Both the position numbers and the translations under genes were made by a program. From Anodontia alba (Eukaryota; Mollusca; Bivalvia; Lucinida; Lucinidae), in assembly GCA_964016985.1 (NCBI GenBank), contig OZ024828.1, forward strand, positions 8,336,610-8,400,609: a DNA stretch of 64,000 nucleotides, in the 5' to 3' direction. Under the pieces are notes generated by a model. The model ran no database searches, had not been told where the DNA came from, and saw only the letters and a list, made by a program, of their open reading frames with translations. Of this stretch, positions 11,398-23,190 are shown in pieces (the stretch's first letter is position 1; every line of letters begins with the position of its first letter).

Positions 11398-11638
11398 TCT
11401 GTATCGTTATCGGAATAGAATATTTATTTTAAAGTTTAATTGCTTGTTTCACTTTTGAAACATGCAGTTCTCGTGTTTATATTTTGCTTCACGCACGCGC
11501 ACAAATTCAGTTCTTATATTAGTTTTGATTGGTCAAGATTACAAACCGGAAACGAAAATAATGAAATTCACCCAATGGAAATCTTTAAAACTTCTCGGGT
11601 TTACTGTTTGCATTATCCGGGCAGTTGTCAGAAACAAA
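11398..11638. promoter_or_regulatory. Shared bidirectional promoter of SET and RSBN1
   Basis: Only 241 bp separate the start codons of two divergent genes, so both core promoters and 5' UTRs must fit here or overlap exon 1. Visible candidate sites are an inverted CCAAT box (ATTGG, 11528-11532), a direct CCAAT (11572-11576) and an ETS-like CCGGAA (11546-11551). No TATA box is convincing. CpG dinucleotides are more frequent here than in the flanking introns. Transcription start sites cannot be read from sequence alone. Confidence 0.7.
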
Positions 11639-12203
11639 ATGGAGGAAATGTTAGGATCTGAGACTTTAGTTGAAGACATTTCAAATAAAAGAACTGAGTC
11701 GGCGCAAATCAAAGCCAATCTGGTAGTTGAATATGATAAAACTGGAGTCGATGTATCAAATGCGAGTGATGTCATCACAAATCTCACACCAAAAAAGCAT
11801 GATCAGCATAAAATTCTACCAGTTTATCAGCAGCATGTGTCTTCTGGGGAACCACAGGTAGATTCACCTGAGAAAAAAAGACTGAAATTGACAGCAAGTC
11901 CAGTCACTAATAGTCCAGATCCTTGTAGTAGTCCGGAAGTTGGCAAAAGACGAAGAATACAACATGATTACAGGAGGCTGTCAAGTGCTGGTTATTTGGA
12001 TGACTATGAAGCAAGAAGAGAAAGAAGGTTTTCTTCAGAATCTGATCCAAGTCAGTCACCAAGTCCAAGTAAACAGAAATCAAATAATACAACTCCTACC
12101 AAACCCAAAACTCCAGAACTCCCAACTGTTCCAAGAGTAAAACTAACATTGAAGCTGTCAAAAAGTGAAGACAAAAGTTACATTCATACATCAGGAGAAA
12201 AAG
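11639..12203 (+). CDS. RSBN1: RSBN1 exon 1
   Basis: The ATG at 11639 has a good context (AAAATGG). The frame is open upstream to 11462, but that part reads as a hydrophobic sequence unlike the family and overlaps the promoter, so the 11639 start is preferred. The exon encodes residues 1-188, rich in Ser, Lys and Pro, with basic clusters PEKKRLKL and GKRRRIQHDYRR that could act as nuclear localisation signals, and ends near RVKLTLKLSKSED. The donor is AAG|GTATAT, phase 1. Confidence 0.9.
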
Positions 12204-12389
12204 GTATATAAGTTTCCATTAAATCTTGGATGGGGGACAAAACACTGACACGAATCATGCCCACATATTTGTCTACACTATTTTCCATTAACCCCACAGA
12301 AGTCCCTGGTATTCGTCACCAATTGGTTTTAACCACCTGTAGGCTCTTAGTGTGACCTTGACAATGACCAATATGGAGGCCCTCTGATT

Positions 12390-13630
12390 CCAAGTTGTTT
12401 TGCCCCCAAACCACTTCCTCTCCTAGACATTTCAGCCCTGGTTGTTTTGCCCCCTGGTTGTTTCGCCCCCTAGTCACTTTGCCCCATATACATTAACTGG
12501 ATAAAATTTGTTTATTTTGTAGTATAACATCTGATTTTTATTTAATCATCTGAGAGAGTTTGGAGATGAAGTACATTTATAAGGAACATTAACCCATTTA
12601 TACAGTGTGCTAAGCATGGCGTCCATAAAAGGGGCATTGGCAAACATCGTAGACCCAGATCAGACACTGCAGATTGCAGCATCTTATCTTGGTCTACACT
12701 GGTTTCATGAAATTCAGGAATTTCTATAAAATATGGTAATAGGGTCTTATATAGCCCTGTCGTCGGCAAATGAAAGATTTTCTTGATACAAAAAATTTGC
12801 CAATTGATATGACAATTTGGGTTTCCATTTTACCTTTTACTGCTGTTGTTTACTGACAGTGTCTTTGGATCAGCCAACCAATTTAATACCCTATTTAAAA
12901 CATAAATGTACTGTCGAGATAATTAAAGCTGTTTGCTAAGAGCATGTGTTTTCACACCTCACCGTTAATAGTGTAAACAAGGTAATTAACAGTATGGATA
13001 ACAGCAGATAACACTTTATTAAATATGATTACAGTGAAAGCTGAAATCAATTCACAAAACAAATAGTTTTCTTTTTTTCTGTCTATCCTTTCTGTCTTCA
13101 TTTTCCCTCATATTAAGATATTTAAAAAAAAAAAGAAAATTTATTATGCGATCATATTGTATTATATTATTCATGGTTGTATGGGTCTTCCCTTTTTTTT
13201 GATTAGTTGGTTTCTGGCGAAAGATCTGTCTTTCACACACACACACACACACACGCCTTTGCATAATATGCAGTTTATGTAGACATTTAACATGTTTAAA
13301 CTGCATAAAATGTACTAAGTGGCCTGTCGTTCGCCAGTAGCTGACAACTGTCATTCTTGAAAATGATGTATGTGTTCTTACTTAAATACGGTTTTCTTTC
13401 TCCATACAAATGTTCATAACCAGTTTTATGATATTATATTCATACACAAATACACACAAGACACAGCTAAACAGGATGATATATGAAACGACTAGGGGGA
13501 TATGGTTTTGGGGCAAAATGACTAGGTGGGGGGGTGGGGGGCGTGGAAATGGTATTAGGGGGCGAAGCGACTAAGGAAGAAAAATAGAGGCGAAGCGACT
13601 AGGAAGGGTCTTGGGGGCGAAATGTCTTGT
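12390..13630. repeat. Inverted clusters of a GGGGCGAAACGACTAG-type motif
   Basis: 12395-12485 holds several copies of the motif on one strand ('gtttcgccccctagtcac', 'gttttgccccctggtt'). 13480-13625 holds several copies on the opposite strand ('gggcgaagcgactaag', 'gggggcgaaatgtctt'). The pair looks like repeated subterminal inverted repeats of a decayed DNA transposon. No transposase is visible between them. A TTAA-edged palindrome fragment lies at 12590-12700. Confidence 0.5.
13235..13254. repeat. CA dinucleotide microsatellite
   Basis: About ten CA units in RSBN1 intron 1. Confidence 0.95.
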
Positions 13631-13645
13631 TACTGGCCCTCCTGT

Positions 13646-13940
13646 CGGCCTTGCTGGCTCAGTTGGATGCGCACGCGACTGGTGATCAGGAGGTTGCGGG
13701 TTCGACCCCTTCTGGGTTGGCAACATTCTTTCATGGAGATTTGATCATGAAATATTTTCTACAGTCATTCTCTGCCTTCAGCTGATACAAGAGGGGCAGT
13801 TGTCAGTTTCTGGCAAAAGAATGTGCACAATACTGGTTAACTGCTCAGAGGACTAGCCCTGCCAGGTAAAAGTGTAGTTAGGTTAAAACTGACCATGCTC
13901 CACATGACCCCATTGGGTTGAAACCTCAACACAAACAAAC
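13646..13940 (+). mobile_element. tRNA-derived SINE, family S1
   Basis: The tRNA-like head has an A box in TGGCTCAGTTGGATG and a B box in GGGTTCGACCCC. It is followed by the family body ('gatcatgaaatattttct', 'caagaggggcagttgtcag', 'ggttaactgc') and the terminal 'aacctcaacacaaacaaa'. Copies with the same order are at 24309, 42847 and, 5'-truncated, 47138. Confidence 0.8.
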
Positions 13941-14663
13941 ATACCATCCCTCCTAGGGGTTTTGAAGAATGGGATCAAGGCCATTTATTTCAGAGAAACA
14001 GAAACAAATATCTAAAATTGAATGGAACAGGGAACATAGAAAAGCAAGATTTTGATTTTAGGTACCAAGGGAAAATGCAGATTTATTTCATTGGACTAAG
14101 GGAACCGGCCAGGGCCTCACTTTTCCAACAGTAGAGCCCAGACACATATGGCTAGTATGGCCAGTTCTCATATTCCCCGTTCTTTTTCATTATCTTCCAG
14201 TTATGATACTCGCAATACACAACTTCAAAAAATTATGCCACATTGAAATTAATGAAAAAATAAATTCAATAAGAACTGGATTTGAACAAAATAATATGTT
14301 ACTCACAATTTTATGCATAAGAAATAAACAAATTTTTGTCATAAAATGATTAATTTTTAGGGGGTTCGTTCCTCCAAATAAATGCAAACCAATGATACAT
14401 ATGTAATAATGTCAATAAAAATTAAACATATTGGCCATTGAAATTAAGTGATATTCCAAATATAATGTCCAATAAGTTAAATAGGCACTGGATAATGGAT
14501 ATTTTGAGCTCCTTAAAATAAGCAAATCAACCTGAGAGTATAAGAATCCATCATGAGTGTCCATGCAGAATAGGGAAATCTCATCCTCAGGGTAGGAATT
14601 TCAACCAAGGACAAGGCTTGCCAAGTCCCTTGTTGGAATTCCTACCCGAGGGTGGGATTTCTC

Positions 14664-14947
14664 TATCCTCCAGGGCCAGGGGGTAGTCGGGTGTGGCAAA
14701 GGTGTCGTTACCGGGGTGTCCAACTGATACTGGCTTACAGTTGGGCAAGGCTTGGTGTCCTTGTAGCAAGTAAAGGTATTGGGGGAATTTTTTATTTCTT
14801 CTGTATCTTCACTTCCATTCCTGTTCCTCTTTCATCCCTGTCCCTCTCTTTCATCTCCTCTGCTATCTCTTCTATGTCTTTTCTCCCTCTCTCTCGGAGA
14901 CGACAAAAAATGACCCACAATGGTTGACGTTAAACCCCAACACAATC
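14664..14947 (+). mobile_element. SINE-like repeat, family S2
   Basis: It shares 'gggggtagtcgggtg', 'cttacagttgggcaagg', a pyrimidine-rich middle and the end 'gttaaaccccaacacaatc' with 22193-22477. That end resembles the S1 tail, so the two families may share a 3' module. 14587-14655 just before it holds a short inverted repeat of 'ggtaggaatt'. Confidence 0.6.
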
Positions 14948-15249
14948 AAAAAACCCTATCCTGCATGAACTGGCTCATGCTGGATTCTTTTTCTCCCACC
15001 TTGGATTGTTCCTGGGGCCAGCAAATTACTGGTAAATGCTTGACTGCAGTGGTCATGTGAGGTAGAAGTTTCTCACATGGAAAAAGCCTTTCTCATGTTG
15101 GCAAAGGTGGGAGAAAACAAAAAAAAGAGTTATGAGTACAGGCTTAAAAATCCCCCTTAATTTTAGGATGTTGGGGAATTTGCAGGTCCGATTTTTATTT
15201 ACATCTATCTTGTTGTTCTGATAGATACTTTAAATATTTTATAAAAATA

Positions 15250-15609
15250 CAGTATAACCTCAGTGGCTCGAACCCGGATGGCTCGTTTACCGTGGATGAT
15301 TCGAACTCGTTTTTCAGTCCCTACAAAATCCTTCCAATATCTCAAGAAAACAAATATTTAGGGATTGTTTTTTCTTATTTTAACATGGAATTGTATGTTG
15401 TGTGTACTCATTAGAATTGCCTCATTGAGGCAATTCTAATGAGTGCACTCAACATACAATCATTGTGTAGAAAATCGAAAAGATTTTCCTAAATTATTGC
15501 TATTTGCTTCCTGAACTGGTGCCATGATTAACCCTCATTGACTCAAACTACCCATGTCTTGAACGAATTTCCATGGTCCCAAAGATGTTTGAGCCATTGA
15601 AGTTTGACT
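15250..15609. mobile_element. TA-flanked MITE, pogo-like ends (M1)
   Basis: It begins CAGTATAACCTCAGTGGCTC after TA and ends GAGCCATTGAAGTTTGACT, matching the better preserved copy at 41840-42209. The centre holds a palindrome with 'tactcattagaattgcctc', a relative of the FB-A core. Confidence 0.7.
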
Positions 15610-15924
15610 ATGTCAAACATGAATCATGCGAAAAGACTTTGCTAGCAGAGCTGCTCAACTTTAAAGGCACAGAGATATGGGTTTCCAGCATAATGCTATA
15701 CAAAATTATGTTGTGGTATTTGATACTTCTGGTATTGATACTTCAGTGTGCTGCTATTGAATAATATAGAATACCTGACAGTTTATATTTTTCTGATGCA
15801 TCAGGCATGACAAGCTGTTTTTGAGAGACTTTCGGTTTCAAAACCGTACATAGAAAACAAATTGAGCACTGCTGCAAAAATATGCATTTGCAATACAGCA
15901 GATGACGTTCAGATTTTGTTTCAG

Positions 15925-16020
15925 AGATAATAAATGCTAAATACATAACATGTGAATTGTCTGCCAAGCAGATGATTCACATGAAATGCCAAGCCTTAGT
16001 TTTTTCTGAAAAGAAAAAAA
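15925..16020. repeat. Foldback repeat, family FB-C core
   Basis: A palindrome with ACATGTGAATTGTCTGC, then GCAGATGATTCACATG, around CAAG. Related copies are at 19630, 53340-53410 and 62791. Confidence 0.65.
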
Positions 16021-16534
16021 TAATTAAAACAATGAAATGTTATTTGTAGCAGTCTGATTGACACTTAAATCACATTGAGGGCAGTTGCAGCCAGTTCTGT
16101 GGTGCTGGCTTTTTCTTTAATGTGGTTTATTTCCAAAAAATCAATTTTTCTCAGAATCTAATAGCCTCAACCACAGCTGGTTTCAAGTGTTATGATATGT
16201 GGCAGCCATTAAACATGTCCCTGTAGTTCAGTTCACCACAGTATGCAGCATTTCAGTTCACTAAAACAGTAGTTTGTACTTTCTTGGCCTTTGACGTCAA
16301 ATTTGATAACAGAACATGGCTCAAGTCAGTGCTAGGAGGCATGAGCATTCTTGTTCATCATGTTCAAAATAAGTAAAAACATGGCATTATTGAATGGACT
16401 GTAGCCAGATAATGAGATTACAAAACTTGAAGTCATATTTTCAAGTTGTAATGTAACAGTTTTAGAGTAGAGACCCCACTAATGCTCACCTGTCAACAAA
16501 AGCCTCCTACTTTACTAAAACCATGAAATACCTG

Positions 16535-16830
16535 GCTCCATAGCACAGTCTGTAGTACGTATTTTTTATTGCAGATCCAGAGAACATAAGTTCAAATCTC
16601 AGCTTGCCCTGATAACTTCCATGAAGATTGATCTTGAAATCATTTCTAATTATTTGTTGTTTTCCCCTTCCACTGCTTCAAGAAGCGATGTCAGTTACTA
16701 GCAAAAGTGTGTGCACAAGTACTGGTTAACTGCTCAAGAGGACTAAGCCTGTCCAGGAAAAGTGTGAGAAGGTTAGCTGACAAGCTGGGCCTGACCTTAA
16801 CAGTGTTGACTAGGCTGTAAAATTCAATTC
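16535..16830 (+). mobile_element. Diverged SINE related to S1
   Basis: A weak tRNA-like head (B box region 'agttcaaatctcagc') is followed by S1-like body motifs 'cttcaagaagcgatgtcag', 'gtgcacaagtactggtt' and 'actgctcaagaggac'. It is older and more diverged than the other copies. Confidence 0.5.
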
Positions 16831-16885
16831 GAATACCACAAAGTACAGTTTTAGTTTTACTATAGACTCACATAGAACTCTGCTT

Positions 16886-17116
16886 AACCCTTAAAACGCC
16901 AAGAAAACCTGCATCTGAAAATGTTGTCTGTTTATGTCGTCTGTTGAATATTCTTGCAAACTTTTCAAACCTATTTTTGCATACCGGCAAACAGTGCGGA
17001 CCCAGATCAGACTGTTCCTAGAGGAGCAGTCTGATCTGGGTCCACACTGTTTGCAAAAATGACTTTTAAAATCACAAGCAGATGACAATTGTTGTGATTG
17101 GCGTTTTAAGGGTTAA
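16886..17116. repeat. TTAA-ended palindromic MITE
   Basis: The ends are TTAACCCTTAAAACGCC and GGCGTTTTAAGGGTTAA. The centre is the GATC-rich palindrome GACCCAGATCAGACTG / CAGTCTGATCTGGGTC. It lies just upstream of RSBN1 exon 2. Confidence 0.75.
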
Positions 17117-17251
17117 TAGCCATCTTCCTACAACAGCCAAGGGTGGCTGATGTAGGAAGATTGTACTGTAGTGTCAGTTGCAGTTGCATGGACTTGAAGA
17201 TAGAAAGAAAAAAAAGAGTGCATAGATAATATAAACTTCCATATATTTCAG

Positions 17252-18635
17252 ATGATGACAATTTTGAGGAGAAACCTAACAGTGAAAGATACCGTAAAAG
17301 ACATAAAAGTTCATCATCAGATCATCATCACCATCACAAGCACAGAAACAGTCACGATAAAGTTATCATAAATGGTGGTAATAATCATCCACATGCTGAA
17401 AGGGATGATCACAGTGTGAATGATAATGGAAAAGACATTGAGGATGATTCTGATGCACCAGAAAAAGAAGTAGAAAGAATCTATGAAACAGTCTTACATG
17501 AACAGGAGTCTTCTTTTGTAGATAATGAATCACACTCAAATAAACATCCACATAAACATAAGCACCGTCGTAAACGTAAGCATCGGCATGATGGAGAAAA
17601 AAGATCAAGTTCAGAATACAGTCACAAGTCCCATAGCAGTAAATCTGATTCATCTGACAGGCAAGATAAGTCTGGAACATTAGAGTTTATAGTTAGTCCA
17701 GATAATAATAGTGCTGTTAGCTGTGGTGTTCAAACTGATCTCAGGATCGATAATGACACTAAAAGTGTGCAAGTCCCAGGTGATTTTGAAAATGACTCAA
17801 ATGTAGAAGGTGATAATATAAGTGAAAATAGTTTGAATAAGAAGCAACAAAGAATAGCGTATGTGCAGCAGAGCATTTCAACTCCTCGAAAGTTAGTGAA
17901 ACCGTCAAAGGGTACACCCAAAAAAGAGGGAAGTATTTACAAAACTGAAAAAGTTCCTTTGTACTTTTCTGATGAATATTCTTCTGATTCTCAGGATAAC
18001 AAACTCTGGAGAGCAACAGTTCCATCCATATCCAAATACAAATACAAAGACTTGATGCATGTGGAACAGTATTCAAATGGAGGTGCTCTTGTTTGTCATT
18101 CTTACCAGGATGAAGTAATAAAATTGTCAGATGAAGAGAAACAAGAGTTCATGAAAGAGTATTTTGATTTTGTATATGGAGAACCTGAAGAAGGGGTATC
18201 AAATTGTGTTATGGGTATCGTTCATGGAGCAGCTAGAGATATGCCTGATCTGCTTGAATATTTAGGTGACGAATACGCCAATATGACTGTTAAGGCAGGT
18301 GTTCTTGGCAAAAGCGATATAGAAACAATGACTATGGAAAAATATAGAGAACTAGTGCATAAATCGTATGAAGCAGGAACTTTTAGATGTGGACCCTTAT
18401 TGCAGGTCAGTTTAGTAGGCACTGCTCATGAAGAAGTGGGTGATTACTTTCCAGAACTGTTAGATATTTTTGAAAGTGATCCATTTTTGAATGCAGTCAT
18501 GCCCTGGGGAGAATTGTCATCAGTGAGAATGGCTTCAAGAAGTAACAGTAATGATGGGCCAATATTGTGGACAAGACCAGGGGAGCAGATGGTCCCAACA
18601 GCGGATATGCCAAAGTCTCCTTTTAAGCGGAAAAG
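17252..18635 (+). CDS. RSBN1: RSBN1 exon 2
   Basis: The acceptor is ATATATTTCAG. The first two bases complete an Asp codon with exon 1, and the frame stays open for the whole 1384 nt. Residues 189-650 include a His/Lys/Arg-rich tract, a low-complexity acidic region, then the start of the conserved RSBN1 core: VPLYFSDEYSSDSQDNKLW, SKYKYKDLMHVE, NCVMGIVHGAARDMPDLLEY and GDYFPELLDIFESDPFL. The donor is AAAAG|GTATTG, phase 2. Intron read-through would end soon afterwards at TGA. Confidence 0.96.
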
Positions 18636-20097
18636 GTATTGTTGGTCTTTCCCGAATTTTAAGGACTGTTGACACTTTCCAGTTGAGTTGGGGTAGGGTC
18701 TTTTCACTGAATAAGGGATATCATTCCATATGACTTTAACTCTATTTGGACAGGTATTACTCAAAATACCTTACAGTACAGCCAACGAGACATTCCTATA
18801 GATCTCGGTCGTCACCATGACCAATTTTTCCGTCACGGTGTTGCTTCGTCTTGTCACCGAGACGCGAGACAGCTGGCAAGACGCACAGGTATTCTCAGCG
18901 AGACATTGTAGCGATACGCTGAGCGAGACACTAATCCGGCCGAGAATTTTATTGCTTTTCATAGAGACACAGCGAGTCACAGCGCGACATTTATGACCAT
19001 AAGATAAGAAGTTTTTACCAGTATTGACCATTTTACTGTACCTCCAGTAGGGCTCAGGTAACAAAAAAAAAAAACAAAAAAAAAAACATTATTATTATTA
19101 TTATTATTTTCAATCCGGGAACCAATTTTACAATCCACAATTTTCCGTCGAGTGATTTGGAGTAACCAAACAAAAATTGTTACAACTGCGAATACAATAA
19201 ATACCCTCTAAACTAGTGTTGGCAGCAGCAGGAACAGACTGCAAAATCTACACACTTAAATAGTTCTGCTTCCGAGGACCAACTCTGCAACTGTTTTTTT
19301 TTTTTTTTTTTTTAATATTTCCGCCGCGCGTATCAAAAGGCATATCCGAACAACAGCTGATAGCCCCAGTGCGCAAGGCCGGCGACGTATTTGGACCAAA
19401 GCGTCCGATGACTTCTAATCGCCCTGTTTAAGTTTTGGATTAGGGGTTGTGGCCGCCTGAGTCTTCCTATACTCATTTTCATGTGACAATCACTTTTATC
19501 CAGTCTGGCCCATTTTTCTCGTGTCACTTTGCACGTGCTGCTGCTGCGGCCAAGAAAGTAGTTTGATCCCGAAGCACTGCTGAAAATTGTAGAGATGCCG
19601 ATCTGTTTTAGTATTTTACAGTAAAATAAGGCTGAACATTTCATGTGAATCGTCTAGACGATTCACATGTAATGACAAGCTTGATTTACACTGGAAAATA
19701 AGGGGAAAAAAATTAAAATGCCATCTGCTGAATATGCTAAGCGCTTGCTTCAAGGGTTAAAGTATGGATACATTTCATTTGACAAGGGAGACAGAACTGG
19801 ACAGGCTGAAATGTATCTACACTGCTCGGATCGGGGGCTAGACGGTTGATGATTGGACCAGGGTTAGGACTGTCCATTTAAAACAACACTTGACGATGGT
19901 GACTTGGTGTCTTATGTCACTTTAAACAAAAAATACAAAAAAAAAAAATACTTAAGCCATATATCGAGATGATAGAACGCGTCGTCTGATCAGGGTATTG
20001 TTTGCAAAAACAGTTTAGCCATTTGTCTGTAGGAATATCTAAATCTCATAGCCGGATGTGCCTAAAATGGGAGCCAGAATCTTACAAGTTTTGCATA

Positions 20098-20127
20098 CTC
20101 TCTCTCTCTCTCTCTCTCTCGCTCTCT
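20098..20127. repeat. TC dinucleotide microsatellite
   Basis: A CT/TC run with one interruption (GCTCTC). Confidence 0.9.
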
Positions 20128-20924
20128 GGAATGCTCTTTCTTTTTACCCTCATGCAAATATGACACGTCTCCTTTCGAGCTAGAAATTGTTTGCACTGAC
20201 TTTATTGGAAAAAAATGATATTGCACAGGCGGGAATCGAACGCGAGACCTGATCGCGGAGTCAATCCTCACAGATTGTAGCGATTTATCATGAAACACAT
20301 GTATTTGCTACTGTAACGGTCATTCGCTCCTTCCACTGCTTCAAGAGTGGCAGTTACAAGTTTCTGGCGGAAGGGTGTTTAATCTTATTGTATAAGCATG
20401 TCCCCTCTTTTGGCGCAATTCATAAAAAATGTTTTTCCAACGTAAAGCAATTGCAGTTAACTCCCTTCTGATAGTCAATTGCAGTTAGCTCCCTTAAAAG
20501 AATAAACACCTGCAGTGTGAGGACGTTACCCCGCATTCATCTGGGTACAAAATGAATATTATGTTATGTTATTCTCTTAAAATATGTACAGTAATAACAC
20601 ATTTATTGGCTTACAGAGCAGTCTTCAAAACTTTCGTTTCCATGTAAAGCGTTCTGTTTTTGTGTCTTCAACATTCGATATGCAAAACTAAGGCTGAAAT
20701 TAAATTAACGAGTAAAAGAGACACGTGTATAAACCTAGCATCGGAGGAAAAGCGTCTTCAAAATGATCAGCCATATGTCCTCATGGACATTCTAGGCAGA
20801 GTCTTCCTGGGTAGCGAGCTGGGTAGAAACCAATACTAAGTTACGAGGATAAAGTGCCTTGCGTAAGGACACAACACTTGGTGCTCGCGGGTATCGAACT
20901 TACCATATCTGGGCTATAAATTCA

Positions 20925-21095
20925 GCAGACGACAAATTCGTTATTTTTTTTTTTATTACCAAGAAAACAGGATTTGACATTTCATGCAATGGAGACAATT
21001 TGCATGAAACGCAAATCCTGTTTTCTTGGAAGAATGAGAAAAATATTTCAAAATGTCGCCTGTTGAAAATTTTACCCAGTGCTAAGCGTTATGGT
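20925..21095. repeat. Foldback repeat, family FB-B
   Basis: Arms CAGGATTTGACATTTCATGC and TGCATGAAACGCAAATCCTG surround AATGGAGACAATT. Outer arms run into 'cagcagacgacaaattcg' on the left and 'tgaaaattttacccag' on the right. Confidence 0.7.
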
Positions 21096-21893
21096 TTGCA
21101 CAAACAAATCACACATGAGTGTGCATGGCAAAACCTACGATAAAACTTGTACGAAGAGACGGATCAGCCTGCACATGCACTCTGATAAGAACAACGATTT
21201 GTATTATGCAACATATTCAAGGAAATTATAACAGGACAAAAACATTTTTCTTTATTATTTCTTTATTTTCTTAACGTTTTAAAGATACTGGGAAGACCTG
21301 GATTTTTATTTTAATAAAACTGGCATGAGCAAAGTATTTTTGTCCAGGTGAATGGAAATCCACACTATTGATTACATAATCATGCAATAAAATGTCACGC
21401 TGCGTCATCGCCGAGTCATCGGGACAGTTCTGCCTGTCTCGCTGTCTTAATATTCACCACCGGGACAGGGAAACTGTTGAGCGAGACAGCGGGTACAGTC
21501 ACAGATTGTCACCGCGAAATGAGACAAATAGGAATGTCTCGCTGGCTGTACTGTACCTTGATTAATATACATGTAGACACATATGTATACATGTCATGTA
21601 TATACGTGCCTAAATGTTAGAATATTGCAAAGTATGAATACATGTACCTGTATCTTTGCTGTTATCTCAAACTACTGCTATCTCAAACTGAAAATTATGT
21701 CCCTTGGAGTTGGAGATAATAAGAGTCCACTGTATCTCATAACCCTTCTCAAGATTATGGCATGTGCATTCAACCTAAATAATAGTGGTATACTCCGGTC
21801 ACGCATCACAACAGTCTTTAAGATTTGGGAAAGACCTACATATATATGTATGTATAGGACTTGTTAAGGAAGAGAATTTAATGATAATTCTGG

Positions 21894-22012
21894 AATAATT
21901 TTTCTTATTTCTCCATAAAAACATATGTTGTGGGTACTAATTTAGGTGCTTCTAATGAGTATCGGAAGACCAAAGCATATGTTTTTTATGGAGAACTGGA
22001 GAAAATTATCAC
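21894..22012. repeat. Foldback repeat, family FB-A
   Basis: The left arm is TTATTTCTCCATAAAAACAT and the right arm ATGTTTTTTATGGAGAA. The centre is decayed on one side ('gcttctaatgagtatcgg'). Confidence 0.7.
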
Positions 22013-22192
22013 AGAATTATCATCAAACACTCCTCCTTAACAAGTCCTTTCAGTAATGAAAAGAACTTTCATGAATCTCATACTAGGGTTGCTGATATTT
22101 GTAATTATGAAGTACCATTGGTTCCATAACATCAAACTAGTGTGATGATGAATGTGTATGTATGTATAATCTGTATATTTTTGTATGAATAC

Positions 22193-22477
22193 AGGGGGGT
22201 GGTCGGGTGGTGCGAAGGTGTTGTGTATCTCACGTCACGGGGGCATCCAACTGATATTGGCTTGCAGTTGGGCAAGGCCTGCTATCCTTGTAGCAGGTAA
22301 GGGTAGAGGGGGATTTTTTTTATTTCTTCTGTTCACTTTCACTCCTGTTCCTCTTTCTTCCCTGTCCCTCCCTTTCATCTCTTCTACTATCTCTTCTATC
22401 TCTTTTCTCCCTTTCTTTGGGAGACGACACAGAATGACCCACAAGGGTTGATGTGTCGTTAAACCCCAACACAATCA
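22193..22477 (+). mobile_element. SINE-like repeat, family S2
   Basis: Second copy of the family at 14664, with the same block order: 'ggggggtggtcgggtgg', 'cttgcagttgggcaagg', the pyrimidine-rich middle, and 'gttaaaccccaacacaatc'. 'gttgatgtgtcg' precedes the end. Confidence 0.65.
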
Positions 22478-22624
22478 GTCAATTTATGAATACAGAATAC
22501 AACACTTTTGATGTCCTTATTTAAAACATATTACATCCCAAACATTTTTATAATTGTCCAGGTTATAGAGAGGTTCCTGTGAAAAGTGGTCATCTTGCTG
22601 ACCACAGCAAGACCAGGAATGTTG

Positions 22625-22811
22625 TATGTACATAGCAACAGATAAGGCACTTTTTTCATCCAACAAATGCTGGTATCTTTCTTATTTCTCAACAAAAACA
22701 TATGTTGTTGGTACTCATTAGAAGCGCCTCGGCGAGGTGCTTCTAATGAGTACCCACAACATATGTTTTCATCGAGAAATAAATAAAATATTATGTGGAT
22801 ACCCCCTCTTA
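22625..22811. repeat. Foldback repeat, family FB-A, split at its right end
   Basis: The outer left arm 'tagcaacagataaggc' and inner arms around GCGCCTCGGCGAGGTGC are clear. The outer right arm begins 'accccctctta' and is then cut by a 379 bp MITE; 'tatctgtagctatg' resumes at about 23195. Confidence 0.75.
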
Positions 22812-23190
22812 CACCTGTGGACACAAAACTGTGCAAACTCTGATGAAGTAACTTTCAATGAATCTGTTTGCTTCATGTTTGTTTGACAATTAAATGTCAT
22901 TCATGGACAATTCTAACAATTTACGTTGATTGATCTTATTCATTTTGACAAGTATTAATTCTATTTTAAGTCTGATGTATGTTCTTGACAGCTGAGATGT
23001 ATTTTAATTGGCTGATGCAGGGCTGGCTCTGCACTGAAATGGACAACTTCTGAAATGGACAACTTCTTACGTTTTTCATTTATACATGGCTAGCAGTTGA
23101 TTGACTGGATGTTAGAATATATAAGATAATATGCTGTATCAAAATGAAATGAAGCCCATCAAAGTTTGTACAGTTTTGTGTCCACAGGTG
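22812..23190. mobile_element. 379 bp TA-flanked MITE inside an FB-A arm
   Basis: The left end CACCTGTGGACACAAAACTG and right end CAGTTTTGTGTCCACAGGTG are perfect inverted repeats, with inversion continuing to about 35 bp with few mismatches. TA flanks both sides (22810-22811, 23191-23192). No coding sequence. Confidence 0.85.

Larger units (their letters stand above)
18774..21553. mobile_element. 2.8 kb TA-flanked terminal-inverted-repeat element
   Basis: The left end CAGTACAGCCAACGAGACAT and right end ATGTCTCGCTGGCTGTACTG are near-perfect inverted repeats, with TA immediately outside both. Both ends are filled with degenerate GCGAGACA-type motifs. No transposase ORF is visible, so it is non-autonomous. 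Within it lie an FB-C foldback (19630-19760), an ATT microsatellite (about 19087-19108), a TC microsatellite (20098-20127) and an FB-B foldback (20925-21095). It is located in RSBN1 intron 2. Confidence 0.75.

Noticed and set aside
11462..11638. Upstream extension of RSBN1 exon 1 to an earlier ATG
   Set aside because: The extra 59 residues are hydrophobic and unlike the family, and they would occupy most of the promoter shared with SET. The ATG at 11639 has a better context.
17366..18076. Minus-strand frames opposite RSBN1 exon 2
   Set aside because: They are shadows of the real coding strand; the His/Cys-rich products come from reading codon-biased exon sequence backwards.
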